This document shows, piece after piece, positions 35,561 to 47,241 of a DNA stretch of 64,000 bases; position 1 is the stretch's first letter, and each line of letters opens with the position of its first letter. The stretch spans positions 88,936,877 through 89,000,876 of the forward strand of contig CM048840.1 of assembly GCA_026545765.1 (NCBI GenBank). Reading direction: 5' to 3'. The translations under genes and the position numbers were made by a program. The notes below the pieces were generated by a model. The model was not told the DNA's origin, did not search any database, and saw only the letters and a program-made list of their open reading frames with translations. This DNA is from Plantago major (taxonomy: Eukaryota > Streptophyta > Magnoliopsida > Lamiales > Plantaginaceae).

Positions 35561-36138
35561 TGTTGTGGAATTGCTTAACGAACAACCGAGTTACGAAGAA
35601 CAAATGTCGCTAAACAAGAACAATCGTCACAACCACTTGAACAAAGTGTCACAAAAGAAACCAAATGCAGAAAATTTGCAGAAACTAGAGAACAAGAGAT
35701 TTAACGTGCTTCGATCCAAATTGATCTACGTGCACGGGACCAGACGACTCGTTTTCACTATCAGAGGATAAATCCCAAAGAGAATTACAAGATTCAATCT
35801 TTCTTTACAAGAATCGGATAACAATTGATCTCTTCTCTAAGCAAACTCACTCTTCACATCAATCTCACTCAACAAGTAACGAAAAAACTCAGAAATTGAC
35901 AAGTGATACGTGTTGATGATGATCTCTCTGTGATTCTGCAACTGAAACCAACTTATAAGAAGCATCCAATCAACTGCAATCAATCAATTAAGCCAGCTAC
36001 CAGAAAGTTAGTTAATAAACTAATTTTCCCTCCTTTTAACTGCCCGTTTGATCTCAACCGTTGATCACTCCTCACTCGATCTCAGCCGTCCACAGAATCT
36101 TTCTTCATATATTTGATAATCATTCAACTAAACCAACA
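35561..36138 (-). repeat. 5' LTR of the second Copia element
   Basis: 578 bp, begins TGTTGGTTTAG on the minus strand, and is nearly identical to 30843-31420. Confidence 0.9.
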
Positions 36139-36219
36139 CCATGGTACAACCTTTAAAGCACCAGGAGGTTGTGCAGCATGCGGTAGGGGAGAGGAAACGG
36201 TGTTTAGTAAATTATTTAG

Positions 36220-36647
36220 CTCATGAGTTTGCTGATTCATTAAATGCATAATGCAAAACACCTGAGCTAAATTACTTTTTAAATAAGATACCATCTAAGT
36301 TTTCATGTGGCAGTCATATTTCTGCTATAACAACATCGAGCTCATAACCTATTTCAGAACCTAGATCTAGATAGGGCCTAATTTATATAGGATTTTCAAA
36401 TTTTGGGTTGAGTCGTGTTCAGATAGCACTGAAAACCCGGACAACAATTTTAGCTCTCATATATCTCTGTGGTAAATAAACCATCAATAACATCTTAAAA
36501 AATATGAAAATACTAATAATACTAAAAATGCTTTTATAGCCTCACAAAATTTAGTATGTAAAAATGCATTTCCACCTATAAATATATATTCTTCGTAAAT
36601 CAACTTTGAATCTTTACAAGACAATCATTTTGAGGCAAATAGCAATC
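36220..36647 (+). other. Upstream region of the S-protein homologue gene
   Basis: AT-rich DNA. CTATAAATATATA at about 36578-36590 is a TATA box candidate some 60-70 bp before the ATG at 36648, a good position for a short leader. Confidence 0.5.
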
Positions 36648-37058
36648 ATGAATAAGACATTTGCCTCATTCGTGATTGTGTGCATTGTGCTGGTCCTCGC
36701 AGTAGAAGTGCAGGGCAGACGTAACATGTTTCACATTAAAACTTATCACATAATAAACAATATAACGGGTCAAAATATCAACGCTCACTGCTACTCAAAA
36801 AGTGATGATTTTGGTGACAAAGTACTCGGCCCTGGACAAGAATTCGTTTTTACGTTCAGGCCAAATCTTTTGGGATTCACAAGATTTCACTGCAGGTTCG
36901 TTACGGGTCATGGTTCTGGAAGCTATGGTGTTTACACCCCAAAATCAATGCAATGGTGTCGGGATCCAATTTGCAAGTGGTATGCGCGGCCAAATGGACT
37001 ATGCGCTATAGGTTATTCACGTTCTTGCCAAGCCTGGAAAGAGCCACCACGTGCTTAA
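36648..37058 (+). CDS. S-protein homologue (plant self-incompatibility S1 family), secreted
   Basis: The single-exon ORF encodes 136 residues from the ATG at 36648. The in-frame codons upstream have only a TTG start. Residues 1-23 (MNKTFASFVIVCIVLVLAVEVQG) form a signal peptide. The mature part has family hallmarks: an N-terminal beta strand (HIINNI), NAHCYSKSDDFGDKVLGPGQ, the aromatic FTFRPNLLGFTRFHCRF segment, and paired cysteines near the end (WCRDPICKW, CAIG, CQAW). Length is normal for this small secreted family. Members include the poppy pollen-inhibiting S stigma protein, but most plant homologues have unknown roles, so a function in self-incompatibility is not implied. It has no lesion, and it lies just left of segment B. 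Confidence 0.9.
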   Translation: MNKTFASFVIVCIVLVLAVEVQGRRNMFHIKTYHIINNITGQNINAHCYSKSDDFGDKVLGPGQEFVFTFRPNLLGFTRFHCRFVTGHGSGSYGVYTPKSMQWCRDPICKWYARPNGLCAIGYSRSCQAWKEPPRA

Positions 37059-37455
37059 TAATTTACTTATATATGTTTTATCATGTATTGAAGAGATTCA
37101 GCTGTAAAACTCATTAATTTAATAATATGTTTATGGTTCTATGGTTATGCACGTTGATGAATGTGGTAGAGAATGTCTTGTCTACTCTCCTTTTTCTAAG
37201 TTTCCACCATTGCGGAAGATTTAAAGGGAAGTATATCATGTGAAGGGCCAACACAAATGTTAAGGTGTCCCATGAAAATTCTAATATATCAGATTCAGGG
37301 CCAACGACATTAACTACCATTAGTTATAACCTCGACACAATACATCGTCATCTGCAATTTCATTCTCTGTCTACCTCACATAAATTAAAGGTCATAGTTG
37401 ATGTTGCAGAAAAGTATCATCGTTTCAGTTTCTTATTTCCGTGCTCTTACATTGT

Positions 37456-37755
37456 TTTAGAATCGATTCCGTAGGTTTCATCGAGTGTCGTTACACGATT
37501 GGTGCTTCCCGATTTTTTTTGTATAACGCTTATTTGAGTCAAAGAGTACTAAGTGTAACAAACGAGCCTAGATGTATGAGGAGAGAAGTCGAAAGAAGCA
37601 AGGGGCACTACATCAAGCCTCGGAGGGCATTGCAGCGCACACATGATGGCATGTCATGAGACAATATTTTATCGATATATCTAGTCTTTTTTTTAATCAA
37701 GTGTTGTAAATCTTTTAGCTCTTTTTTTTTTTTTTTTTCTTTATGCTTGCGGTTT
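37456..37755 (+). repeat. Segment B, left part (paralogue of 29476-29780)
   Basis: Matches segment A from GATTCCGTAGG through GCATGTCATGAGAC to GCTTGCGGTTTAGTAT, with an extra TC near 37480 and a longer T run near 37725. The Gypsy insertion follows immediately. Confidence 0.9.
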
Positions 37756-37760
37756 AGTAT

Positions 37761-38721
37761 TGTTGATACGGAAATATGTCCAATCCGTCATAAAGGACCT
37801 AGGAACGAATCCTAAGGCGTCCCAAGTCATCCAAAAGGATCCGAGGCACTTTGGTCCGAGCCAACGGTCCGATCCGGGCAGACCATTCATGGTCCGACCC
37901 ACCCTAAAAGAAAGGGACAAAGGATTTGGACCTGCAAGGCCCGATCCAGAACCATAGGTCCGACCCACCTTGGTCCGAGCCTCCCTGGGAAAGGAGCATA
38001 GTGCTAAGTCAGTACCTTCTCCGACCCAAGGACTCCGATACGGATGTCAACTCGGATCCAGCGTGACCATCTCATAAAGCTACCAAGCAAGTGGGCACCA
38101 AAGAGTGAGATGTCCGAACCCAGGAGCTCCGAATCGGAAGAGTTGGACAGGTAGGAGAACTTCCTCAGCTGACAACCAGGTACTGTCCGGATCAGGCATC
38201 CGGACCAACCTCTCCGAACCTGGGATCCCGGCAGACCCTGTCGCATCCTCAAGAACTCTCCCAATAATGACCAAACTACCCCTAAAGCCCAAGATGGCAT
38301 GGGCTAAAGCTTCATTGTTGGGCTATGGGCCTCATGTTAGCATTGGTGGCTCTATCCTGGCCGTACACATGGCGCAATCCTAGCAAGGCCTTCCATTTTG
38401 ATGATAGTCTATAAATAAGGCACACATCCCAACAAGTAAGTCACTAAACTTCACTTCGAACAAGTCATCTCGCTAGTCACATCACGACCCCAATCCCAAA
38501 TATTGTACAGAGTTGATCCTCAGTCACTCTCGAGTAAAGTCTCATCCCGGTTTGACACTTAGCAAACCGGGCACTAACCTCCCCTCAAGTGTGCGTGTCC
38601 CACCGAGTAGTTGGTCGCTGGTTCTTATGCCTCGGTCCTCACCTAGCAAGGAGCCTCTTACCTTGGCACCCATTGGAAGAGTTAAATAAATCTAAGTAGT
38701 TGGGGAGTTAAACCCTCAACA
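37761..38721 (+). repeat. 5' LTR of Gypsy element B
   Basis: 961 bp with TATAAATA at 38410-38417 and the hairpin CCGGTTTG-N8-CAAACCGG at 38547-38570. It is nearly identical to the 3' LTR except for a patch of indels around 38150-38245 and a C-run near 38578. Confidence 0.92.
38410..38417 (+). promoter_or_regulatory. TATA box of the Gypsy B 5' LTR
   Basis: TATAAATA in the context AGTCTATAAATAAGG, conserved in the 3' LTR at 51899-51906. A corresponding TATAAATA is in the LTR of element A. Confidence 0.65.
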
Positions 38722-38724
38722 TTT

Positions 38725-38740
38725 TGGCACCGTCTGGGAA
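38725..38740 (+). other. Primer-binding site of Gypsy element B
   Basis: TGGCACCGTCTGGGAA follows the LTR by 3 bp. It differs from the TGGCGCCGT form in element A by one substitution in the first nine bases. Confidence 0.65.
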
Positions 38741-38770
38741 ACTTTACAAAAAGTCCCGTTCTCTTCAGTA

Positions 38771-39340
38771 ATGGCAAGAACAAGAAGGTCTGCAAGAACC
38801 AACGCCACTGCCATTGGTACGCCTGCTCCAAGACAAAGGGGGAGACCTCCCACTAGAAGAGGTGGAGTAACAAGAGTCTCAACAAGAGAAGTAGTAGATG
38901 ATCCAAGTGATGGCCATACCGCTAGTCTTTCTTCTGGCGAGGAAAGAGCCACTAATCCACCAGTAAGGATCCAGACACTTGGGGACGAAGGACAGGTTCC
39001 TCCGTCAGGAACACATGGTCCTCCCCCAGGAAGAAACTTTACTCTCCCAAATGGACAGATCGTCCGTCCTAGTGAGTTCGGGATGAATGAGAATCAGTTT
39101 GGCCTCTTACTCACCACTATTCAAGGGTGTTTTGGATCAAACAACCTCCAGCCTCCTCAGCCCACCCCGCCTACGCCGATCCCAAGGCAAGCCGAACCCG
39201 CTCAATCAAGAAATGAGCACCGTCCGATCCAACAAAGGCTGGGGGAACAAGCCCAACCAGAAGATCTGAGACATCTTCTCAATAGAAGAGCCGCTGCTTC
39301 TCATGAACAACGAGGGAGAAGTCCTAAGTGCCACGAGTAG
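38771..39340 (+). pseudogene. Gypsy gag, N-terminal part
   Basis: The ORF starts MARTRRSARTN at the first ATG after the primer site. It is rich in Arg/Pro/Gln, with GPPPGRNFTLPNG and NENQFGLLLTTIQGC blocks matching element A. It ends at 39340 by a frame change. Gag sequence resumes in another frame around 39303-39490 and again at 39519. Confidence 0.85.
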
Positions 39341-39518
39341 GCGGAACCGGCCAGAAGCTCAACAACAAGTGCCCAGAGATCAAATGGCGGAAAGCACTCC
39401 GATAGTTCCAATCGGTGGTCTCCTCCGATGTAGCTATCAACCCCGAATGGTGAAAGACCGATTAATGCAGATCTATCTCCAAAGAAGGCCTTGAAACACA
39501 AATTGCCACCACGAAGGG

Positions 39519-41703
39519 ATGGTCAAAGCACATGAGAAGGTGGTAGTTAAAACTCCCAACCCTCTGTGCGATGAGATCAAAAGAGAAAGAAAGCGCCCTG
39601 ACTGTGTTATCCCAAACTTTGAACATTACCATGGAGATACTTGCCCTGTAGGGCATCTTACTAGATACGAAAGTAAGATGGAAAGCAATGGACTCAACGA
39701 TAACATGAAAGCTCTCAACTTTTCCACCACACTCTTTGGAGAAGCAATGGATTGGTGGACCTCACTACCTAATGGTTCCATCAAATCCTATGCGGACGTT
39801 GCCTCCCTTTTCTTGAAAAGGTTTGAGAAAGCAAAAAGAAGGAAGAGGTCAGTTGAGCACCGCGTGCATAATCCTGAAAGAGCATGAGGACCTCAGAACC
39901 TTCCTTGACCGCTTCAACGCTGAAGTACGACAGGTAGAGCCTCATAGCATCAAAGAGCGGGTCCGACACCTATATGCCAACACTTATAATGATGAGCTTA
40001 GAAGGAAGCTTTCCAATGAAGAAATCACCACTGAAAAGTACTTGGAAGAAATCTGCGAAGGAGTCTTGTATGGAGAAGATTACCGAATGAATGTCCCGAT
40101 AAGAGCAGGGATCAAGAAGGGAAAAGAACAAGTACGACAGGAACCCCCTCCTCGTCAAGGGAAGTTCGAGCAAAAAAGAGATCTCAGAGACAGAAAAGAA
40201 TTCCACAGAGAAAGAACTCCACCCAGGAGATATGCCGAGTATACGCGCCTCAACAGACCAAGATCCGACATCTTGGCCTCTATTGTTGAGAAGGACTTAG
40301 ATATACAATGGCCTAAACCTGTCAAGAGCAGCAAGAAGAGTAAATTCTCTAAAGAGTACTGTAGGTTCCACAAGCAGAAAGGTCACCCGACTGAGGAGTG
40401 CATCCAATTAAAGACAGAAATTGAAAGACTAGTGAGAAGTGGGAAGTTGAAAGAACCAACAGGCGAAGAAGAGCCCTCCAGGCATAGAAGGAATGAGCAA
40501 AGAAGAGATGAGCGTGGTTCTAAACCTCCGACAGGATCTTTACCGCCACCTCCAGCGGAAATCCCACCTCGGCAGGCCCAAAGATATCAAGGGTACCACG
40601 AAGAGACAGAAATGGAGAACCTCCCTTACAGTGGAGTTATCAACGCCATTGCAGGAGGACCAACAGGGGGAGATAGCATAAATGCAAGGGAAAGGACCGC
40701 GCAACACTTAAGAAACAACGACAGGGCTTACGGTCCACCAGCCTTGAAAGGCACAAATGCAATCACCTTTGACGATAGCGAGATCCCCCCACCAACGTCT
40801 GGCGGAGGAGATCTCAAGGACCCCGACGTCCCTTTGGTCGTTTCTCTAGTGATTGCCACTTACAAGGTCAAGAAGGTACTAATCGACACAGGAAGCTCCT
40901 CCAATGTCCTATCCAAAAGGACTGTTGAGCAAATGCATCTGGGGAAAATACAATATGGACGAGTATACACCTCATTAGTAGGTTTTGGAGGGTCTGTAGT
41001 ACGCCCCATTGGAAGTATACCACTGCAAGTCTCCATGGGCACTTTTCCGACAAGAGTGACCCAGACTATCCTCTTTGTGGTAGTAGATAGCACCTTAGAC
41101 TATAACGCGATCTTGGGCCGCCCGGGACTTAACCAATTCAGAGCAATTGCTTCTCCCCTACACAACAGGGTGAAGTTTCCAACCCCGAACGGCGTAGGGG
41201 AAGAAATGGGCAACATTAGAGAAGCCTGGGAGTGCTACATCATGTCAACCAGAGGGGCCACAGAACCTGTCCTTTCGGTCACCAAGGGCCCTCTTAGCCA
41301 TTCTCCCATTACTCTAACGCCACCAAAGGAAGAGATCGGTATTGGATCGTTCAGAGAAAAGTTCCCCAAGACAGCTAGAATAGAATCCCATGAAGCCTTG
41401 AAAGAGGTCCAACTGGTCGAAGGAAATCCGGAAAGAACAACTCGGATTGGAACGGAGATGAGTACGGAAGTAGAGCTGAAGCTCATCACTTGCCTTCGTG
41501 ACAATCGCGACATCTTTGCTTGGAGCACAGATGATCTCAAGGGGATAGACCCAAGGATCGCGGTTCACCGTCTGAACATGGATCTTACGGTCAAGCACAT
41601 CCGGCAAAAGAGGAAAGACTTCGGACCAGTTGAGGATGCTATCATAGCAGGGGAGGTTGACAAGTTGATGAAAGCAGGTCATATCGAAGAAGTCGACATC
41701 TGA
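39519..41703 (+). pseudogene. Gypsy gag core, zinc-finger-like motif and aspartic protease
   Basis: Region 39519-39887 carries the Retrotrans_gag core (FGEAMDWWTSLPNGSI, DVASLFLKRF). A frame change near 39850 leads into the long frame 39823-41703. That frame continues gag (EDLRTFLDRFNAEV), then a CxxH-type motif (CRFHKQKGHPTEEC), a Pro-rich linker, and protease with LIDTGSSSNVL (about 40878) and YNAILGRPGLNQF. It ends with the start of the RT region (VHRLNMDLTVKHIRQKRK). The frame ends at 41703 just before RT, where a single-base shift separates HIEEV from SDWVCNVVLVEK. Confidence 0.9.
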
Positions 41704-43380
41704 TTGGGTCTGCAACGTGGTCCTCGTCGAAAAAGCTCCAGGAAAGTGGAGAATGTGCAATGACTTCACTAGACTCAACAATTTTTGTCCAAAGGATCCC
41801 TATCCATTGCCACGCATAGACCAGTTGGTTGATTCCACTGCAGGATGTGCACTTCTAAGCTTCATGGATGCATACCAAGGCTTCTACCAAATTAGGATGG
41901 CTCAAGAAGACATCAAGAAAACGGCATTCTTTGCGGCCGGAGGAGTCTATTGCTTCAAGGTCATGCCCTTTGGCCTCAAGAATGCAGGAGCTACTTACCA
42001 ACGGCTGGTAAACAAGATGTTCAAGGAAGAATTGGGAAAAACCATGGAAGTCTATGTGGATGACATGCTTGTGAAAAGCAAGACTGAAGAGGAGCACATC
42101 GAACACCTCAACAATTGCTTTTCTATTCTCCGGAAATATGGAATGAGGCTGAACCCTGAAAAGTGTACTTTCGGGGTGAAAGGAGGAAAATTCCTCGGCT
42201 ACATGGTCACAGAAAGAGGCATCAGTGCTAACCCAGAGAAAATAAAGGCAATCGTAGATCTGCCACAGCCCAAGACCGTTAATAAAGTTCAGAAGCTTCT
42301 AGGAAAGGTGATGGCGTTGAGCCGTTTTATCTCAAGGTCCGCCGAGAAGAACCTTCCCTTCTTTAAGATCTTACGAAAATGAAATAAGTTCGAGTGGACA
42401 AAGGAGTGCGAAGAAGCCCTGGAAAACTTGAAAAAGTATCTCCTCTCGCCCTTCCGCTCTAAACCCATGGAGGATGAAACTCTTTACCTCTATTCCACCA
42501 CCGATGAAGCAATGAGTTCAGATCGGTACGGCTACAAGACAACGAGCATTTACCAATCTACTACTTGAGCAAAGCTCTTGTAGGCTCTGAGGCCAGATAT
42601 GTCAAGGTTGAGAAGCTCGCCTTCGCACTGGTTTACACTGCACGACGACTAAAGCCTTACTTCAAGTCGCATCGGATTGTGGTCCTCACAAATGAGCCAC
42701 TCAAACATGTCTTGGAAAAACGGATCACCAGACCTCATTTGTCAAATGGGCTATTGAGCTAAGTGAATATGATATTGGGTATCAAGCCCCATCTTCCAAG
42801 AGAGCGCAAGTTCTGGCCGACTTCCTGGTAGACTATCCAGAGAAAGCAGAAGAAGAGAACAAAAATTCCCAGGAAAAGGCTAGTCATGTGGTGATTGCCC
42901 AGATCAAGGAATCAAGTGGAGAGGAAGAAGCAGAAGAGACACAAAGAGGTAGCATCCATTTATGACTGAATACTACCAACCTATGGATGATTCACTAAGA
43001 GTGAGGCACATGTTTCTCTTGGATGAAGAACTCGATACCTCGACAACTGCGTCTTCCGACAAGAAGCGGGAGGTTGAGAAAGCACTCACTCTCACTTCAG
43101 GAGGCAAGGAAAGAAACAAAGAATGTTGGACATTACAAGTGTACGGATCATCAACCGGACGGTTGGGAGGAATAGGAATTTTCCTTGAAAGTCCTGAAGG
43201 AGCCAAGCTAGAGTACGCCATCACTCTCAATTTCAAAGTGACAAACAACGAGGCCGAATATGAAGCACTTATCACCGGCCTAAGAATGGCGAAAGCCCTT
43301 CAAGTAAAAAGGATCAAAGCCTACGGACTCCCCAACAGACAATCCCGTTTTCGGGTCTTTCACCACCAAAGGACCTAACA
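41704..43380 (+). pseudogene. Gypsy reverse transcriptase and RNase H
   Basis: RT (41717-42382) has DPYPLPRIDQLVDS, FMDAYQGFYQI, FGLKNAGATYQRLVN and the catalytic YVDDM at about 42053. A stop at 42380 precedes NKFEWTKECEEAL. The RNase H connection domain (KLAFALVYTARRLKPYF, 42610-42680) is out of frame with RT. A second RNase H domain at 42962-43378 has WTLQVYGSSTGRLGGIGI and NNEAEYEALITGLRMA. The first position is usually VDGSS; here Asp is replaced by Tyr, which should remove a metal ligand. Several frame changes and stops make this non-functional. Confidence 0.9.
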
Positions 43381-43853
43381 TGATCAACATTGAACTCCTC
43401 AAGAAATAGGTTGAGCAATTTGAAGAATTTACTCTTGACCAATTTCACGAGAATGGAATGAAAAGGCGATGCCCTCTCCAAGCACGCCTTGGGAGCTTTG
43501 GACACAAGAAGTGTCATCCTAATGACCCGCGCGGAATCCTCCCTGGCAAACCCCAACGGAAAGATATTCCTTGTGAGCACAGAAAGGAATTGGATGACTG
43601 ATATATTCCGTTACCTCAAGGACGGTACTTTACCTATGGATCCTAGAGAGGCCAGGAAGATTCAATGTCGAGCTAATGATTTTTATTCGGGAGAAGATCT
43701 CTACAAGAGATCTTATGAACTCATCTAAGGTGCCTAGATCCTCAAGAGGCGAAACGGCGATGGAAGAAATCCACGCGGAAGTTGTGGAAGTCATCGGAGG
43801 AAGAACTTTGCTAAAAGATCATAAGGCAAGGATACTATTGGCCAACTATCGAC

Positions 43854-44788
43854 ATGGATGCTGCCAACATCGCCCGCGCCTGTGAAGACTGCCAATACTA
43901 TGCCAACATACCACACCGCCCGACCAACCCTATGATTCCGTCAATCATAGCTTGCCCATTTGATCAATGGGGCATAGACATAGTTGGTCCCTTTCCGCGA
44001 GGAACACATCAAAAGAAGTTCTTGATAGTGGCAGTGGAGTACTTCACTAAGTGGGTGAAGTCAAGGTCAACCATCACCGAAAGCAGAGTTCGGACATTCA
44101 TCTGGAAGAACATCATCTGCCGGTTTGGACTCCCACGAGTACTAGTTTCAGACAATGGAGCACAATTTTCTGGGTCAAGACTGAAGGAGTGGCTTCAGTC
44201 CTTCAAAATAGAACAACGCTTTACTTCCGTTGGCCACCCCCAAGCCAATGGCCAGGTGGAAGCCACCAACAAGACCATAGTCAAAATTTTGGAGAAAAGG
44301 TTGAGAACTTCCCAAGACAACATGGATGATCTTGACGCGTCCTTTGGGCGCATCGAACCAGCAATCGCCACACAAGAAACACCTTTCTCCTTGGTCTATG
44401 GATCCGTGGCGGTCATCCTTCGGAGACGGTGGTGGCAACCCGAGAATCCAAAGAATACAACCCAGTTGATAATGAGCTCGCAAGGATCTATGACCTTGAG
44501 CTCCTTGAAGACAAGCGCGATAAGGCATTGGCCAACATTCTTCGGTACCAAGCCATGACCGCTCGAGCCTACAATAAACGTGTCCTTCCCAAAGACATAC
44601 AAGTTGGAGACTTAGTCCTCAGAAGAGCCGATATACTAAGTCATGTGGGGAAACTTAAGCCCAAGTGGGAAGGACCGTACAAGGTTACTGGGGCAAGAGT
44701 TAATGGAAGCTTTGAACTAGAAGATGAACAAGGGCGGGCCTTGAAGAGAACTTGGAATGCCAAGAATCTCCAAAAGTTTTACACTTAG
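43854..44788 (+). pseudogene. Gypsy integrase
   Basis: This has the end of the zinc domain (ARACEDCQYYAN) and a core with WGIDIVGPFP (first Asp), LVSDNGAQFSG (second Asp) and GHPQANGQVEATNKTI (Glu). A frame change near 44450 leads to the C-terminal part (44429-44788) with GDLVLRRADIL and GKLKPKWEGPYKV, typical of Gypsy integrase tails. The D-D-E residues are intact, but the domain is split between frames. Confidence 0.9.
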
Positions 44789-47241
44789 AGAAGTATGGCA
44801 ACGACTGTCACCTTCCTCTATTTTGTAGACCTGTTTTTTGTGTTTGTTCTTTTGAAAAAGGCCTCGAAGCCCTCAAGTTGTAATCCGATTTCCGTCAAAT
44901 CAATACAACTGTGATTTCATAAACATTGTGGATAATCATGTCCTCCGAATCTCATGATTCGAACGGGCCATGAAGATATTTAACTACTCGATCCGAACCT
45001 AGATCATACATTGATCCGGATCGGACCAACACTATCAAACAGTGTCCGACCTTCACAAAGGCAAATACGCTTTTATTAAAACAGGGGTACAGATTTACAA
45101 AGTCAAGGTCCGAAGAGCCCTAATCAAGCTTACAAAAACAAGCTCCTACTCTATCTCTTTTCTACTTCTACAGCGAAGCTTCCTAATTAACCCCGGTCTA
45201 CCGAACCAAACCCCATCCGAACACTGTTAGCTACATCTGTGGGCGCTCCGAAGGAAGAAGGAATTCCACCATCCCAACCTTGATTGTTTGCTGACAAAGG
45301 CTTCGAAGCCCCCTTCAGACGATCTAAAGACTAACAGCAGCCGGACGAGGTAACCAAGACCATTCAATGCTTCCAGAAAGGATATTTCATCACTCCTAAA
45401 CGAAAGAAAGCTCCGAAGCAAGCAAGAAGCACACTGACAATCCGGATCGCCTCATACCAAATACTATAAATACACCCCAGATTCAGAGTATTTGGAAAGC
45501 GACCAACCCGGATAGCCGGATCAACCCAAGTCACTCCGGAGGCTCCCGTTGGTCCGAGTCCCAACAAGACCGGCATTGTCAGGGACTCCGTTCCAGAATT
45601 GTAAGTCGCTCCCTCTAGCCTTCAATTCTGGAACGTAGCCACAAACAAAACCGACGAAAGACCTTAGGTGCAAGACAAACGAGTCACCAGCAAGGTTACT
45701 TCCGGAAGTCCCCAATGATCCGACTCCAAACAAGCTCAACACTGTTGGGGACTCCTTTCCAAAATTGCAAGTAGCTCCCTCGAGCCCTCAATCTTGGAGA
45801 CAAAGTCACCAACAGAACCAAACTGCTCGGATACGTATCTTCAAGGACGGGCTGGAAGACCTACTAAAAAGGATACATCCGGAGCTCCCTCAATCCGAGA
45901 AACGAACAACTGGACACAACAGGATTGGTAGAAAGCCTTCCAACATCTCGGGCGGTTTTTTACGACCGAACCACGAAATATTGGAAGGGATTCTATTAAA
46001 CCAATTCTGCCAACTTGTCGCTTCGGCGCATACCCAGAAGCGGATTGCCTCGGATGCATGCAGGTTCAAAAAACAACTACTTGAAGATCCCCGAACCATC
46101 CAGATAATCTACCTCTCCGGGGCTAAAAGTCACGAATATAGACCACAGCCCCGGAGAAAGAAGATTAGCCTGATGATCAGAGGAATAGATTGGCAAAAAT
46201 TTCAGGCCTCACTCGGTACGAACCGTATCCTCGAAGATCCGAGGCTGGCTTTCCGAGCAATCTAATTTCCAAGACTCTCGCCGAGAACCAACCCGGGTAG
46301 ACTTCCGAAGCATCGGAGAAACCCTTGGGATGAGATCACGGGCAAGAGTGATGGTATAAACATGCTCCCCAGCCGTTCGGACTTAAGCTCCGGACCTTTG
46401 ATTACTATAAAAGGGCGAGATGTCCTAATGGAAAGCCGTACAAGGCAGGAGTATATATAGAAAGAGAAGACCAATTAGCAGCGGACACGTGTCCCATATT
46501 TACCGGAAATGGGCTTGGGCCGAACATGGGCCTGGCTCTTCGGCTTCCATTGGCCCAACCCAACAATCCATCCTTACGGTCGAGCATATCGACTAAGCTA
46601 CTCATTCGGACGTGTCAAGCTCGGGGCTGACATAACAACATCCGAAGCAACGGTGATTCGTATAGAGTCACCCTGTACTTAATGTTGATCATCTTCTCAT
46701 TATCTCACAAGTCTGCATGACTCGGGATAACACACCAAGTCAACGTCCGAATTGCCACTACTGATCACGATACAAGGAGATTCTCTTTCTCGCAAATCTG
46801 ATCACTCTAAGACGTGGCTCCGAACCGTTCGTGATCCGGTTTATTTCTATTAAAGATTCCGATTCGGATGGGAACAAGGGTTGATCGTCCCCCAAGACAC
46901 GCAAAGGAAAATTTTCACCAGGCAAATTAATGTCCTGGCGGTATGAATCACAAGGGTCCGAACCCACTATCCGAGTCTGCGAGAGTTGATGAGTTACTAC
47001 GCAAATACGAAATTAAAACGCGCAAGGATGAACACAGCAACATTAGCATTCTTGTGACAAAAATAGTTCCGAGCCACCAAGGGGCCGGAACTAACAAACG
47101 TTCATCAAAATCAAGTATATATTTATCCAACAAAAGATGATGAGCAAAAGAAAAAACAACATTGTTTTTAGGCCCGGAGGCACCCTACTACAAAAAACCC
47201 GGGGCATACCCCGTCTTCACTGCCTACGTCGCTCGGACGAA
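44789..47241. other. Long non-coding region between integrase and the antisense gene
   Basis: This is rich in TCCGAA/TTCGGA phrases and has no recognisable protein motif. Two near repeats of a CCTCAAT/CTGGAA block (45580-45660 and 45745-45800) are present. The ORF 45765-46265 shows no known motif and is probably chance. Confidence 0.6.

Larger units (their letters stand above)
30843..36138 (-). mobile_element. Complete Copia LTR retrotransposon (second family)
   Basis: Two 578-bp LTRs (30843-31420 and 35561-36138) flank a decayed gag-pol. The target duplication is CCATG (30838-30842 and 36139-36143). On the minus strand the LTR reads TGTTGG...CAACA (CAATA in the 3' copy). About ten differences were seen between the two LTRs by eye, so insertion was fairly recent. 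It lies inside the Mutator-like MITE. Confidence 0.92.
30761..36198 (+). mobile_element. Mutator-like MITE (about 140 bp) split by a Copia insertion
   Basis: Element ends are GGTTTTTTCTACCCTAC (30761) and, in complement, GTTTCCTCTCCCCTACC (36198). The inner arms ACCTCCTGGTGCTTTAA pair perfectly. Both sides carry GGTGTTTAG (30752-30760 and 36199-36207), a 9-bp duplication typical of Mutator-like elements. Segment B at 57740-57750 has a single uninterrupted GGTGTTTAGTAAATT, the empty site. The Copia element lies inside at 30843-36138. A related fragment is at 26125-26231. Confidence 0.85.

Noticed and set aside
37441-37659. 72-residue ORF in segment B as a gene
   Set aside because: The frame is disrupted by a 2-bp difference in the paralogous segment A, and no motif was recognised.
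45765-46265. 166-residue plus-strand ORF in the Gypsy 3' region
   Set aside because: No known motif; it lies in the element's non-coding region and overlaps ORFs in other frames of similar length.
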